Shown: in pieces, positions 40,420 through 50,160 of the stretch
How positions within the stretch are numbered: the stretch's first letter is position 1
How the letters are laid out: every line of letters begins with the position of its first letter
Origin: Bradyrhizobium sp. 195
GTDB taxonomy: Bacteria > Pseudomonadota > Alphaproteobacteria > Rhizobiales > Xanthobacteraceae
Assembly: GCF_023101665.1 (NCBI RefSeq)
Contig: NZ_CP082161.1
Span: forward strand, 1,426,001 to 1,490,000
DNA length: 64,000 nt
Direction of reading: 5' to 3'
The notes under the pieces: generated by a model
The model's input: the letters and a program-made list of their open reading frames with translations, nothing else
What the model was told of the DNA's origin: nothing
Databases searched by the model: none
Made by a program: the position numbers and the translations under genes

Positions 40420-40840
40420 GTTAAGAACGATTGGGACGCCAGGTACGCCCGCTCGCTGCCGGAGGAGCCCATCGTGCACCTGATCCTCAACGGCACCGTG
40501 GGGCGCGTGCGGCTTGACCGCAAGACCACGTCCGTCTCGTTGGCATGCGCGCGAATGGGCAAAAAGTGCTGCTGGCGACCAAGAGCATGGGGGAGAGCGC
40601 CGAGCCCTGGCGCAGTGTTCTCGACGATCTGATTCGGCGCGGGCTCGCTCGACCCGAGTTCCTCATCGTTCGACGGGGCGCCGGCGCTCGACAAGGCCAT
40701 CGCCGCCGTTGGGACGCTGTGCCGGTCCAGCACTGCACGGTGCACAAGCACAGGAACCTGCTGGCGCACGCCCCGGAGCGCCTGCGCGCGAATTCCAGCC
40801 ACTCTCCGGACCGCACCGCGCTGAGCGCCGAGGGCGTTTG
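40420..40840 (+). pseudogene. IS256-family transposase fragment
   Basis: Across two or three frames reads RYARSLPEEPIVHLILNGTVGRVRLDRK (catalytic Asp region mutated to Asn), ANGQKVLLATKSMG, LARPEFLIV and VPVQHCTVHKHRNLLAHAPERL. This is the centre of an IS256-type transposase different from the one at 18.2-19.4 kb. Both ends are missing. Confidence 0.82.
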
Positions 40841-40945
40841 ATTGATCTAATGAGTCCAAATGCGGCGCAGCCGTTCTCTGGACAAAGGGAGACTCGGATT
40901 TTCATCGGTTCCGACTGAGATGCGCCGCGTGGCCCGGGCATCTTC

Positions 40946-42340
40946 TTACATTCGAAAAATTCGTCCCGGGTTCAGGATATTGTTCGGATCGAGCGCGCGC
41001 TTAAGCATACGCATCGTTTCAATTTCCTCTTGTGTCCGACTCATCTTGAGATACCGCAGCTTCTCGACGCCGATGCCGTGTTCAGCTGAGATCGAACCGC
41101 CGAACTCACTGGTGATCTGATAAGCAAGCTTCTCTAAATCCTCCCGCTTGTCAGGCGTGTGCTCGTGATGCAGGCTGATATGTAGGTTGCCATCACCGGC
41201 GTGACCGAAGACGATCGCGAATGCGCAGGGGTCGATCGCCTTAATGCGCACGCCGATTGCCTTCACATATTCATCCATCCGCTCGATGGCGAGGCTGACG
41301 TCGAGGGCGATACGTGCGGCATAAGGAAACGTGCGGGAAAGTTCCAAGCTAGATTCCCGGACACGCCAGATCGTTGCTGCCGATGCATTCGACGTCGAGA
41401 GCGTCGCGTCAAGGATCATGTTTGTGCGCATTGAGGTCTCGATCAGCTTCTCGAGATCAGCATGGATGCGATCAGCGTCGTCACCGGAGGCCTCGATCAG
41501 AGCATAAAAGGAATGATGAATCGGCAGCGGCCCGACCACGCCCTTCACGCGCTCGACAGTTAGGCGGTAGTACTCATTCCACATCACCTCAAATGCGGTC
41601 AGTTCTCCGCCGAGATGTCTTCGCGCCATCTCCAGGATTGAGATGACTTGTGCAAAGGAGGGCAGAGCGCAAAGCGCCACTTGCCGCTCCGTAGGGGCAG
41701 GAAAGATGCGCAAGGCGGCTCGTGTCACCACGCCGAGAATCCCCTCGCTGCCGATGAAAAGCTGCTTAAGATCGATGCCGGTATTGTTCTTGATGTATTT
41801 GCGCAAGCCCTGCAGCACCGTGCCATCGGCGGTAACGACTTCGAGGCCGAGGATCAGGTCGCGGGCCATGCCGTACCGAATCACGCGGTTGCCGCCGGCA
41901 TTTGTCGAGATGTTGCCGCCGATAGTGCAGCTACCGCGCGCGCCGAGATCGAGTGGGAACATGTAGCCTTCCTGCTCGACCCGTTCCTGTACCTTTTGCA
42001 GCGGCGCGCCGGCCTGCACCACTGCCGCGCCTGAGGAGGTGTCCACCTCCTCGACCGCATTCATCAGTTCCATCGACAGCACAATTTCATTCGCATTCGG
42101 CAGAGCGCCGCCCACTACCCCAGTCATGCCGCCCTGCGTCGTCACTGGCACCTTTTCGCGGTGACAGAGCCGAAGCACCGCCGAGACCTCTTCTGTCGTG
42201 CTTGGGCGGACTACGGCGCGCGGCTGGGCGACTGAGTTACCCGCCAAATCGTGGCAATAGCGAGGTTCGATGTCCGCGCCGGTCAGCACCGACCTCTGGC
42301 CGAGTGCTTCGCGTAATCGGTCGATAAAGCCGTCAGTCAT
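40946..42340 (-). CDS. FAD-linked 2-hydroxyacid dehydrogenase (GlcD/D-lactate dehydrogenase family)
   Basis: A 464-residue VAO-type flavoprotein oxidising a D-2-hydroxy acid. The FAD-binding domain (PTTEEVSAVLRLCHREKVPVTTQGG; LGARGSCTIGGNISTNAGG; FIGSEGILGVVTRAALR) is complete. The C-terminal FAD-oxidase domain has the metal-binding FGHAGDGNLHISLHH and SAEHGIGVEKL, and it ends in the typical LDPNNILNPGRIF. The start at 42340 follows AAAAGAAAAGAG; an upstream GTG-type start is possible. No neighbouring GlcE or GlcF subunit is visible, so it probably acts alone, as the D-2-hydroxyglutarate or D-lactate enzymes do. Substrate undetermined. Confidence 0.9.
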   Translation of the reverse strand: MTDGFIDRLREALGQRSVLTGADIEPRYCHDLAGNSVAQPRAVVRPSTTEEVSAVLRLCHREKVPVTTQGGMTGVVGGALPNANEIVLSMELMNAVEEVDTSSGAAVVQAGAPLQKVQERVEQEGYMFPLDLGARGSCTIGGNISTNAGGNRVIRYGMARDLILGLEVVTADGTVLQGLRKYIKNNTGIDLKQLFIGSEGILGVVTRAALRIFPAPTERQVALCALPSFAQVISILEMARRHLGGELTAFEVMWNEYYRLTVERVKGVVGPLPIHHSFYALIEASGDDADRIHADLEKLIETSMRTNMILDATLSTSNASAATIWRVRESSLELSRTFPYAARIALDVSLAIERMDEYVKAIGVRIKAIDPCAFAIVFGHAGDGNLHISLHHEHTPDKREDLEKLAYQITSEFGGSISAEHGIGVEKLRYLKMSRTQEEIETMRMLKRALDPNNILNPGRIFRM

Positions 42341-43628
42341 CTCTTTTCTTTTCGTCAGGAAAGACCCCACTGCTCTCGTGCTGTGGTCTCTTTCTCATCG
42401 TAGCAATCCGCGTGCCACTCACGCAATCTGATGCGTGCTTTGCTCGACGACGGATACCTTCCAACGTTGCCTGATGTGGCGGCGCCGTTCTTGTCGACTC
42501 TCCGACAGCTGGCTTCAATTGGACATGGCGGCACGAACAAGATGAAGGGAGATAGTACCAATCGTCACGTTCCTGAACGGACGCACCGATCTTCCTTTGT
42601 CACGCGGATGGGAATCCCGCGCTTATCTCGTCGATGCCGGTGAGATAAACGTCGGCGAACTGCGGATACCCTGTTCAACCCCCTTATGGGGCCGGTTACC
42701 GGATGCCGAAGATGCCTTCGATCATGATGTCGGCTTCAGGCGAGTACCCAACGCACCGGAGCGGCCGACAGAGCGAAAATCGCTGGTTTGTCGCTCGTCG
42801 CTCAGAACCGGTCGGGAGTGCGCCAGGCATAGAGAATAGCTCCGGCGAGCTTGGAGCTTGAGGGCGAGCCGGTAAGCTGGTCTTCAAGACACCGCTTCGG
42901 CTCCGCGATGAACGGCGGTCTTGGCCTGACCGGTGGCGGCGCATTCGTTGGGGCTACAGCCTCGAATATGCCTTCGATCACCAAAGACGGATCATCTCGG
43001 CGGCGATGACGGATTTGGTCGTGTTCTGCCGAGGCATGCGACAAGGTCCGAAACAGTGCAGGATTCCTGCAAGCCCCTACCTGCTTTTAGTTAGTTTGCG
43101 CTTCAATTCTGTCTTACAAATTCTACGGTCTTAGGGCGCCTCTGACTTGATGACGGTATCCGCGTGTCTAGATCAATCGTCGCGAGCATTACTCAAGGAG
43201 GAGCTTTGGCAGATTAGAAAGTCAGATCTCACCATCGCTTTCTGAGGCGTTGAACTTGTCGCGACAACAGCATTGCCTCTTATGCCGGCAAGCAGCGCGT
43301 CCTCAATGCGATGAGCCTGATCTTCAATTGGTCAGACGAGCCGGGCGGCCAATAACTCCATATGACGGTCTGTGCCCGTGATTGGTCGCCATACAACTGC
43401 TGCCGAGTCGGTCGATCTCTGGAGCTTGACCTCATTGCGGGGCGGAATGTTTTGAATGGGGCGGTGGTGAATAGTGTGGCGCCGGCACCGTTTCCTCTCG
43501 ACTTTTAGCGGCTGAAGGTTTGAGGCCATGCTTCCGACAACAGCTCGCCAACCCGAAGGCCCGAACGCGGAAATCATCTCGGCCGTGCTGAGTTGAGCGG
43601 CCATCACAACCGAAACGAAGGAGATCAA
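42341..43628. other. Long stretch without a recognisable gene
   Basis: About 1.29 kb between the divergent dehydrogenase and binding-protein genes. A frame near 42560-42690 reading WESRAYLVDAGEINVGELRIP looks coding but has no start and no family I can name. Minus-strand frames around 42700-43040 (including SLVIEGIFEAV and a second IMIEGIFG) hint at a decayed repeated gene. The last 100 bases hold the binding-protein promoter and ribosome site. Confidence 0.4.
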
Positions 43629-44489
43629 ATGCTTTTCAAAACCGCAATCCGTCTTATCATGAGCGCGCTCGCCGCGGCGAGTCTCTGTGTCAGCTCCGCA
43701 TATGCGCAGAATTCCGAGGGCGTCATCAATGCGGCGGCTATCACGACTTTACCGCCGTTTGCGTATAAGGATATCCAGTCTGGCGAATTTACTGGCTTCA
43801 ATCGAGACTTATTCGAGGCCATGGCCAACAAGATTGGCAGGAAGGTCAATTGGATCTTTTACAGCTATCAGGACCTGGAGACCTTCGCTTCGCTAAAGAC
43901 CGGGCGCATTGATATATATGGCGGAGCGATAATGACGGGGCATTCCAAAAGGCGTGCGCTTGGCGTGAGCTTCATTGACTTCGTGAAAGAACCGTACGCG
44001 TTCTACGCGCTCAAATCCAACGCTGAAATATTCAAGACCCCTGCCGCAATGTGCGGAAAACGGGTTGCTCAGTTCCGCGGCAATCTCGGAACGGCTAAAT
44101 CGCTCGACACGTGGAACAATGAGGTTTGTGTTAAGGTGGGGCTGCCTCCGATGGTCAGGATCGATATCGATGGCGGAACACCGACAGCACAGCTGGAATT
44201 GAAGCAGGGCCGCGTGGACCTTGCCATGGCAGGAGCCGGGTCGGTCGCGTTTGCAAATATGACAGGGGGCGATATCTACGTGACGCTTCCGAGACCAATG
44301 CCCAGCGCGGTGTACGGAATGGCATTTCTGAACGAGAAGCAAGAGTTTGGAGAGTCGCTCAGGAAGGCGCTAGAGGAACTGATCGCTGATGGTACTTACG
44401 TTCAGCTGTTGAACAAATGGCACTTGCTGCCCATCGAGGATTTCTCGATCGGGAAAGCAACAATCAATGCCGCACCTGATCCTCAGTAA
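43629..44489 (+). CDS. Amino-acid ABC transporter solute-binding protein
   Basis: A 286-residue periplasmic binding protein of family 3. A signal peptide of about 26 residues (hydrophobic LIMSALAAASLCVSSAYA, cleaved before Q) precedes the mature protein. The mature domain begins AAITTLPPFAYKD and has GFNRDLFEAMANKIGRKVNW and the C-terminal LIADGTYVQLLNKWHL, all typical. The ATG at 43629 follows GAAGGAG with good spacing; an ATG at 43593 would bury the signal peptide. No permease or ATPase lies beside it; a permease-ATPase pair with a broken binding protein is at 53-55 kb and could be its partner. Ligand unknown. Confidence 0.9.
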   Translation: MLFKTAIRLIMSALAAASLCVSSAYAQNSEGVINAAAITTLPPFAYKDIQSGEFTGFNRDLFEAMANKIGRKVNWIFYSYQDLETFASLKTGRIDIYGGAIMTGHSKRRALGVSFIDFVKEPYAFYALKSNAEIFKTPAAMCGKRVAQFRGNLGTAKSLDTWNNEVCVKVGLPPMVRIDIDGGTPTAQLELKQGRVDLAMAGAGSVAFANMTGGDIYVTLPRPMPSAVYGMAFLNEKQEFGESLRKALEELIADGTYVQLLNKWHLLPIEDFSIGKATINAAPDPQ

Positions 44490-44516
44490 CAAGCAACCAT
44501 TTAGGAGATCTATCAA

Positions 44517-45077
44517 ATGCGAGCGAACGGTATGAAGAAAAGACCTATGCTCAGTGGGAAGATCGAGGAGGTGATTTACGCACAACTCGGGAAGGGTGAA
44601 GATCTTCTTCGGGGCATCTGGGACGTCTGCAAGGAAAACGATGTCAAAACAGGGATTCTTCTGGACGCGACCGGCTGTATGCATAACCTGAGGATGCACG
44701 CAATTGCGACAAAGCCGGACACTCCTTGGGGAGTTGAATTCGAGAACATCCAGGGGTTCCTGGAGGTCACGGCGCACGGCATCATCGGCATGGGCTGGGT
44801 TCCAGATAAGTCCGTCAAGCCGGAAGAGCTGCCGGGAATGATTCGCAGCAGCCACGACACAGGCTTCGGTGCTGGAGGTTTTGTGGGACACGAAGCCCCA
44901 TATTGCCATATCCATATCACGGGCTCGAGCCCGACGCGGACGATGTGCGGACACCTGCTGGAAGGTTCGATCATCGCGACCCAGTACTTCGAAGTCGTCA
45001 TCGCGAAAGTTTCCGGGGTCGTCCTGAAGGCGACCTACGATAAGGCGGGCTACCGGCACGACATCGTTCCAGTATAG
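44517..45077 (+). CDS. PCC (DUF296) domain protein
   Basis: A 186-residue protein consisting almost entirely of a PCC/DUF296 domain (plants and prokaryotes conserved), a trimeric fold whose bacterial role is poorly known. Visible features are CMHNLRMHAI, ITAHG-like VTAHGIIG, and HIHITGSSPTRTMCGHLLEGS, where His residues could bind a metal. It starts 27 bases after the binding-protein stop and is followed at 40 bases by the aconitase-like relic, so it belongs to a catabolic operon. A DNA-binding role (as in plant AT-hook proteins) is less likely because no AT-hook is present. An enzymatic or ligand-sensing role is inferred. Confidence 0.82.
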   Translation: MRANGMKKRPMLSGKIEEVIYAQLGKGEDLLRGIWDVCKENDVKTGILLDATGCMHNLRMHAIATKPDTPWGVEFENIQGFLEVTAHGIIGMGWVPDKSVKPEELPGMIRSSHDTGFGAGGFVGHEAPYCHIHITGSSPTRTMCGHLLEGSIIATQYFEVVIAKVSGVVLKATYDKAGYRHDIVPV

Positions 45078-45825
45078 GCGCATAAGGAGGGCGAAATGAG
45101 AAGGGGTACCTGAGGGCATGTCGAGAACAATGACGGAGAAGCTTCTCGCAAAAGCTTCGGAAAAAGACGCAGTTTCGGTCGGAGAGGTGGTTACAGCGAA
45201 GATCGATGTCATCTCGATGATCGACCTATTCTTCGACGATTGGATGCTTGAGAACAATCTCAAGGCACGGGATCCAACAAGAGCGGTCTTCTCCTTTCGA
45301 CCATTTCCCCCAATCGGTCAAATGGCCGGGCGATGTGGAGCGAACGAGGCGGTTTGCACAGAAGCTGGGCGTGCCCAGAGAGAACGTCTACGACATCGGC
45401 AGACACGGCCTTTCGCATCAAGTGCTGGCCGAGGAGGGATGGGTTCTCCCCGACACGTTTTATTTAGCTGCGGATACCCAAGCCGCCACGATGGGCGCGC
45501 TGAACTGCTTCGCGATGGCCGGAATCTACTCGACGCTCCCGGCAGTGGCGTCAGGTGAGATGTGGGCGTGGTCGTGCCGGAGACCGTCCAAATAATTCTG
45601 ACAGGTGAGATGCCCAAAGGGATACTCGGAAAGGACATCTACTTCCGACTGCTTCAAGACCTTCAGGGCCGAGCTGATGGTCATGTGCTTGGAGTTCTGT
45701 GGGCCGGGGTTGCAATCACTGCCGATTGACGTGCGCATGGGCGTGGCGAACGGTTCGAATCACATCGGCGCCATGAGCTCGGTATTCGAACCGGACCAGA
45801 GGCTTCTCGACTACTTGAGGCCTAG

Positions 45826-46596
45826 GACCGATCGACATTCCTTGCATCCAGATCATGGCGGCTGCGAGATGGATGAAGCCGGTAAAGTTCGCGGTTCCCC
45901 TGTCATAACGGGTAGCGAAGCGCCGGAAGTGTTTGAGCTGGTAGAAGCAGCGCTCGATGCGGTTGCGCTGTTTGTAGGCGTCGCCGTCGTGCGGAATGAT
46001 GATCCTGCGGGTGCGGTTTGACGGGATCACCTCACCGCCGTTGCGCCGATCCCGGCGATGATCGCGCGCAGGGCGTTGCTGTCATAGGCTTTGTCGGCGA
46101 GCACTGCATCGCCGCTTTGCCCGTCGAGCAGCGCAGGCGCGTGGGTGATGTCGCCAACCTGTCGGCCGTGACGATGAAGCGGAGCGGACGGCCGAGCGCA
46201 TCAGCCAGCATGTGGATCTTGGTGGTCAGTCCGCCTCGGGAGCGCCCCAGCGCCTGATCTTTGGCCCCCCTTTTCCGCTTGCGGCCTGCTGGTGGGCGCG
46301 AATAATGGTGCTATCGATCATCAGATACTGGTTGTCGCGATCGGCGGTCAGCGCGGCGAATACCCGCTCCCAGACGCCGGCATGGCACCAGCGGCTGAAG
46401 CGCCCACGGTCTTCCACTTGCCGTACCGCTCCGGCAGGTCGTACCAGTGCGCGCCCGACCGTAACACCCACAAACATCCGTTCACGAACAGAAGGTTATC
46501 CGCAGCTGACCGTCCCGGGTCGCCAGCCTTGCCCGGCAGTAATGGCGAAATCTTCGCCCATTGCGTCTCGTTCAACTCGTATCGCTTCGCCGCCAT
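45826..46596 (-). pseudogene. IS5-family transposase, two frames plus a lesion
   Basis: The first frame (46596-46348) reads RYELNETQWAKISPLLPGKAGDPG and HWYDLPERYGKW. The second contains LMIDSTIIRAHQQAASGKGG with the first catalytic aspartate. It shifts at a run of four A and six G near 46262 to read QALGRSRGGLTTKIHMLAD. A second break near 46015-46030 (an extra AGGTG-type five bases) separates it from IPSNRTRRIIIP and RNRIERCFYQLKHFRRFATRYD. The A/G run may be a programmed frameshift, as in IS427 relatives; the five-base lesion is probably real damage. Confidence 0.85.
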
Positions 46597-46673
46597 TATC
46601 CGCTCCGTGTCGAATCACGGAGCTCTATGAATCAGCGATCAAACCGATTGGGAATCCTGAATGTCGATCGGTC
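45826..46673 (-). mobile_element. IS5-family (IS427-like) insertion sequence
   Basis: Inverted ends beginning GACCGATCGACATTC lie directly inside CTAG on both sides (45822-45825 and 46674-46677), the expected target duplication. Length is 848 bp. It interrupts the aconitase-like gene. Confidence 0.92.
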
Positions 46674-46838
46674 CTAGGGCAAGGGAACGGTTCGAACCGG
46701 TGACGGCGGACCGAGATACCAAGTACGTCGCCTCCTACGCATACGACTTGTCTACGTTCGAACCATTGGTTTCTGGTCCTGGGGACATTTCAAAAATTCA
46801 ACCGCTCGGTGAGGTGAAAGCAACAACGGTCCAGGCAG

Positions 46839-47166
46839 TGCTGATTCCGACGATCTCGCCCGGGTTTACCATTCCGATTTGATGTCGCCGGGGGCGCGAG
46901 GCGTTCTGGCTGTCTAGTTTCTGGCATCGGTAAAGCCGCGTGGTCAATCTTTGAATCGCGGCTCGGCGGACTTGTTTTTCTGCTGCTTCTGCTGTGGGCA
47001 TGTGGGCAACGCTCTTGCGTTGTCCAAGCGCAGCGGCATGTCCACAGCGCCACGGGCTCAGTCCTTTCGGCTGGGTTTACGGGTTCGCCGCAGGCTTTCC
47101 CCGTTGAGGTCAATCAGGTGGGCGTTGTGGACCAGGCAATCGAGGACGGCGTCGGCATAGGTGGGG
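46839..47166 (-). mobile_element. IS21-family element (second copy type): 3' end and istB C-terminal part
   Basis: Begins TGCTGATTCCGACGA, a variant of the end seen at 20192. On the minus strand it encodes the istB tail (YADAVLDCLVHNAHLIDLN). The istB gene stops at 47166 where element B begins, and its upstream part resumes at 50168. The element cut the aconitase-like gene at 46838. Confidence 0.8.
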
Positions 47167-47212
47167 TCGCCGAACACGACAGAGTACCCCTATTCTTGAG
47201 CGGGTCGTGTCT

Positions 47213-47527
47213 ATGGCGCGACAATCAGGATGAGAGCGGCGCGTCAATCAAGATGAGACAAAGCGGCCGAGTCAGGAGATAATTGACGCTGGCCGCCGGC
47301 TTGGCAAGCGTTGATTGACGCGTTGATTGACGCTGCGCGACAATCAAGAGGCGCTGCCAGCGTCAATCACCGCTTTGTCGAGCTCGTTTGGAGTGGCGTG
47401 CACGGGTGGCCGTCCTGGACCGCGCCTTCGATCGAGAGCAACTCTTCGACGGTAGCTCTCGACATTCATCTCGAGGATCGTTGCGTGGTGGACGAGGCGA
47501 TCGACGGCCGCCAGCGTCATTGCCTGA
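47213..47527 (-). mobile_element. Remnant of a third IS21 element: end repeats and istB C-terminal part
   Basis: After the first 46-base repeat comes a region with repeats of GCGTCAATCAAGATGAGA type, as in IS21 ends. The minus strand then encodes an istB tail of a different subtype (FGDQAMTLAAVDRLVHHATILEMN). It ends at TCGCCGA (47528), the same site relative to the protein (after the FG/IG pair) as in the other istB. Confidence 0.75.
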
Positions 47528-47567
47528 TCGCCGAACACGACAGAGTACCCCTATTCTTGAGCGGGTC

Positions 47568-48055
47568 GTGTCTCACGTCACGATCACCGACCCGCATCAT
47601 TTCCTGTTGGGCACCGGCTTGAGGTGCTGAAGGAGCGGTCGGGGCGCGGTCCCGCCTACGTCGTTGTCGCGCTGCCGGACGGACGGCCGCGGGCGATTCG
47701 GATCGCGTCGACGGATCTTGGCGAGACGCCTATCACTTCCCGCCCGAACGCCGCCGATCTGCCGCGCATCAGTGCACGTACGCTGATCCCATTGATGCAA
47801 CATTTGAGCGCGAGTCTGAGCCTTCTCGACGAGAAGGTGATTCGCGATGACCCACCGACCGCTTCCAGGTCGCGTTGCGTATCGACCACTGCCGACGTCG
47901 GCAAATCCACCCGGCCGCCCGACGGCCGACATTCCGCGCCTGTGGCCGAATCTGTCGACCGCGACGCAAACCCAGATCGCTCAAATCCTCGCCACGCTGC
48001 TGCGGCGAATGCAAGCGGTTCCCGGCACGCCCGGAAGGGGACTGAGCCGTGCTGA
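47568..48055 (+). pseudogene. DUF5372-like frame of element B, frameshifted
   Basis: Starts at a GTG (47568) inside the end repeat with VTITDPHHFLLG, then shifts near 47615 to RLEVLKERSGRGPAYVVVALPDG and RPRAIRIASTDL. The latter frame stays open until it overlaps the recombinase start, just as in element A. Function unknown. Confidence 0.55.
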
Positions 48056-48074
48056 TCAGCTTGAACGTCGCTGA
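47847..48074 (+). CDS. Small protein of element B
   Basis: A 75-residue frame with LSTATQTQIAQILATLLRRM near its C-terminus, the counterpart of the small helical protein of element A. It overlaps the recombinase start by 26 bases. Its phase relative to both neighbouring frames is the same as in element A. Confidence 0.55.
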   Translation: MTHRPLPGRVAYRPLPTSANPPGRPTADIPRLWPNLSTATQTQIAQILATLLRRMQAVPGTPGRGLSRADQLERR

Positions 48075-50150
48075 CGAGCGGCTCACGACTGCGCACCGAG
48101 CTAAGTTGGCCTATGTCTACGTGCGGCAGTCATCCGTGAACCAGGTGCGCCACCACCAGGAGAGCACGCAGCTGCAGTACCGCCTCGTCGATCGTGCCAT
48201 CGGTCTGGGCTGGCCGCCTGAACGTGTCCAGGTCATTGATGAGGATCTGGGCAAATCCGGTGCTGGCGGTGTGGATCGTCATGGTTTCCAGAAGCTCATT
48301 GCCGAGATCGGCCTTGGCAACGCCGGTCTTGTGGTGAGCCTCGACGCTTCGCGCTTGGCCCGCAATAATCGGGACTGGCATCAGCTGCTCGAACTGTGCT
48401 CGGTGTTCGGCGTGCTCATTGCGGATGGCGAGCGGCTTTACGATCCGCGCGCCTACCACGACCGCCTGTTGTTGGGCTTGTCCGGCATCATGAGCGAGGC
48501 GGAGTTGCATCAACTTCGGATGCGCCTTCACCAAGGGGAACGCCAGAAGGCAACGCGGGGCGAACTGCGGCTGCCCCTGCCAGCCGGGCTCGCCTATGAT
48601 CGAGCGGGCACAATTATTCTCAATCCCGATGAGGAGGTGCAGGCCCGTCTTCATCTCGTGTTTGCCAAATTCCAGGAACTGCAAAGCGCTCGCCGTGTGA
48701 TGCGGTACTTGGACAGAAACGGATTGTCCTTGCCGGTTCGACCGCTGCTTGGACCATCTCCACATGAGATCGCCTGGCGTGCGCCAGATAGTGCACGCGT
48801 CCTTAGTATCCTTCAAAATCCGGCCTATGCTGGTGCGTATGTTTATGGCCGCCGGCAAAAGGATCCGAGCCGATGCCGGCCGGGATCGCTGACGGGAACG
48901 GTCAAGGTGGCGATCGCGGATTGGGCGGTTTGCCTCCACGCCGCTCATCCAGGCTATATCAGCTGGGAGGAGTTCATGGCCAACCAGGGGCGACTGGCAG
49001 ATAACGTCTTCCGCTATGAGGCAGGACACTCTGGCGTACCGCGCAAGGGGGCAGCCCTGTTACAAGGGATTGCGATCTGCGGCCGTTGCGGACGGCACAT
49101 GAGCATGCGCTACACGGGCCCGAATGCCGACTATCCGGTCTATTGCTGCCGCTCGGATCGGGACCAGCAAGGCAATGCACTGTGTCAGGAAGTCCGGGCC
49201 TTGGCGGTTGACGCGCTGGTCGAGCGGGTGGTCCTCGATGCCCTGTGCCGGATCAGATTGAGATCGCACTCGCGGCGGCGGGCCAACTGGAGCAGGAGAG
49301 CCGTCAGCTCGAGCGCCAATGGGCGCTTCGCGTGGAGCGCGCCCGCTACGAGGCAGAGCGCGCTCGGCGTCAGTATGACGCCGTAGAGCCCGAGAACCGT
49401 CTTGTGGCGCGCTCACTCGAGCGGGCTTGGGAAGAGAAGCTGCGTGTCGTCGAGGCGGTCGAGCAGCAGCATGCGCGTTGGCGAGCGCAAGAGCCGCTTC
49501 TGATTGGCCCGGCGGAACGCGCAGGGCTACAAGCGCTCGGCGAGAACCTGCCGCGGATTTGGAACGCGGCCACCACGTCGGCAGCCGATCGCAAGCGCAT
49601 TCTGCGATTTGTCATCCGGAAAGTCGTTCTTGATCAGAAGCGGACCCGAGGTCAGGTGTGGCTCAAGATCGTCTGGCAGACCGGCGCAACCAGCGAGCAT
49701 CACGTGCAACGGCGCGTTCACACCTACCGCGATTACATCGACATTGATCGGTTGCGGCGACAGATCGTCGAGTTGAATGCTGAACACAAAATGGATGGCG
49801 AGATCGCGGCAATACTCAATCAGGAAGGCTTCGTCGCGGCCCGAGGCTGCGCCTTCAAAGGCGAGAACGTCTGGGTGTTGCGTACCCGCTGGGGCATTCC
49901 CACCATCAAAATCAACGGCGTGGACAAGAATCCGATGCGCTGGCCCGACGGTAGCTTCTCGATTCAGGGCGCTGCAGCCGAGCTTGGCGTCACCCCGCAA
50001 ACGGTGTTCGATTATCTCGCGCGCGGATTGCTGGCAGGCCGTCAGTTAGCCAAAGGCCAGCCATGGCAGATCGAGCTCTCAGACGAACAAATCAGTCGGC
50101 TGCGCAATCGGATACGACGTACCAAGCGTTCAAAGAAGGAGGCATCATGA
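48049..50150 (+). pseudogene. Large serine recombinase of element B, one frameshift
   Basis: Same architecture as the element A recombinase: catalytic block VYVRQSSVNQVRHHQES, then SLDASRLARNNRDWHQLLEL, recombinase domain, and zinc ribbon (CGRCGRHMSMRY; CCRSDRDQQGNALC). The frame is lost near 49245 (after DALC) and resumes one base off at PDQIEIALAAAGQLEQE. It then continues through the coiled coil to a lysine-rich C-terminus at 50150. The start is a GTG at 48049 or a TTG at 48061. One indel makes it inactive unless it is a sequencing error. Confidence 0.88.
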
Positions 50151-50160
50151 AGTCATCGGC

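Larger units (their letters stand above)
45118..46838 (+). pseudogene. Aconitase/LeuC-like dehydratase large subunit, frameshifted and cut by IS5 and IS21
   Basis: Coding pieces in order: MTEKLLAKASEKDAVSVGEVVTAKID (45118 onward); after a frameshift near 45295, DHFPQSVKWPG and RRFAQKLGVPREN; LSHQVLAEEGWVLPDTF; after a shift near 45555, VPETVQIILTGEMPKGILGKD; then GANGSNHIGAMSSVFEPDQRLLDYL-like sequence up to the IS5 insertion at 45825. The gene resumes at 46674 with FEPVTADRDTKYVAS and stops at 46838, where an IS21 end begins. The order and motifs match LeuC/homoaconitase N-terminal halves; the cysteine cluster region is lost. A strong AAGGAGG at 45085 precedes an ATG at 45096 that opens only five codons, another lesion. 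Confidence 0.82.

Noticed and set aside
47213..47340. Repeats of GCGTCAATCA type resembling a small tandem or CRISPR-like array
   Set aside because: Spacing is irregular and the repeats are the usual multiple end repeats of an IS21 element next to its istB tail.
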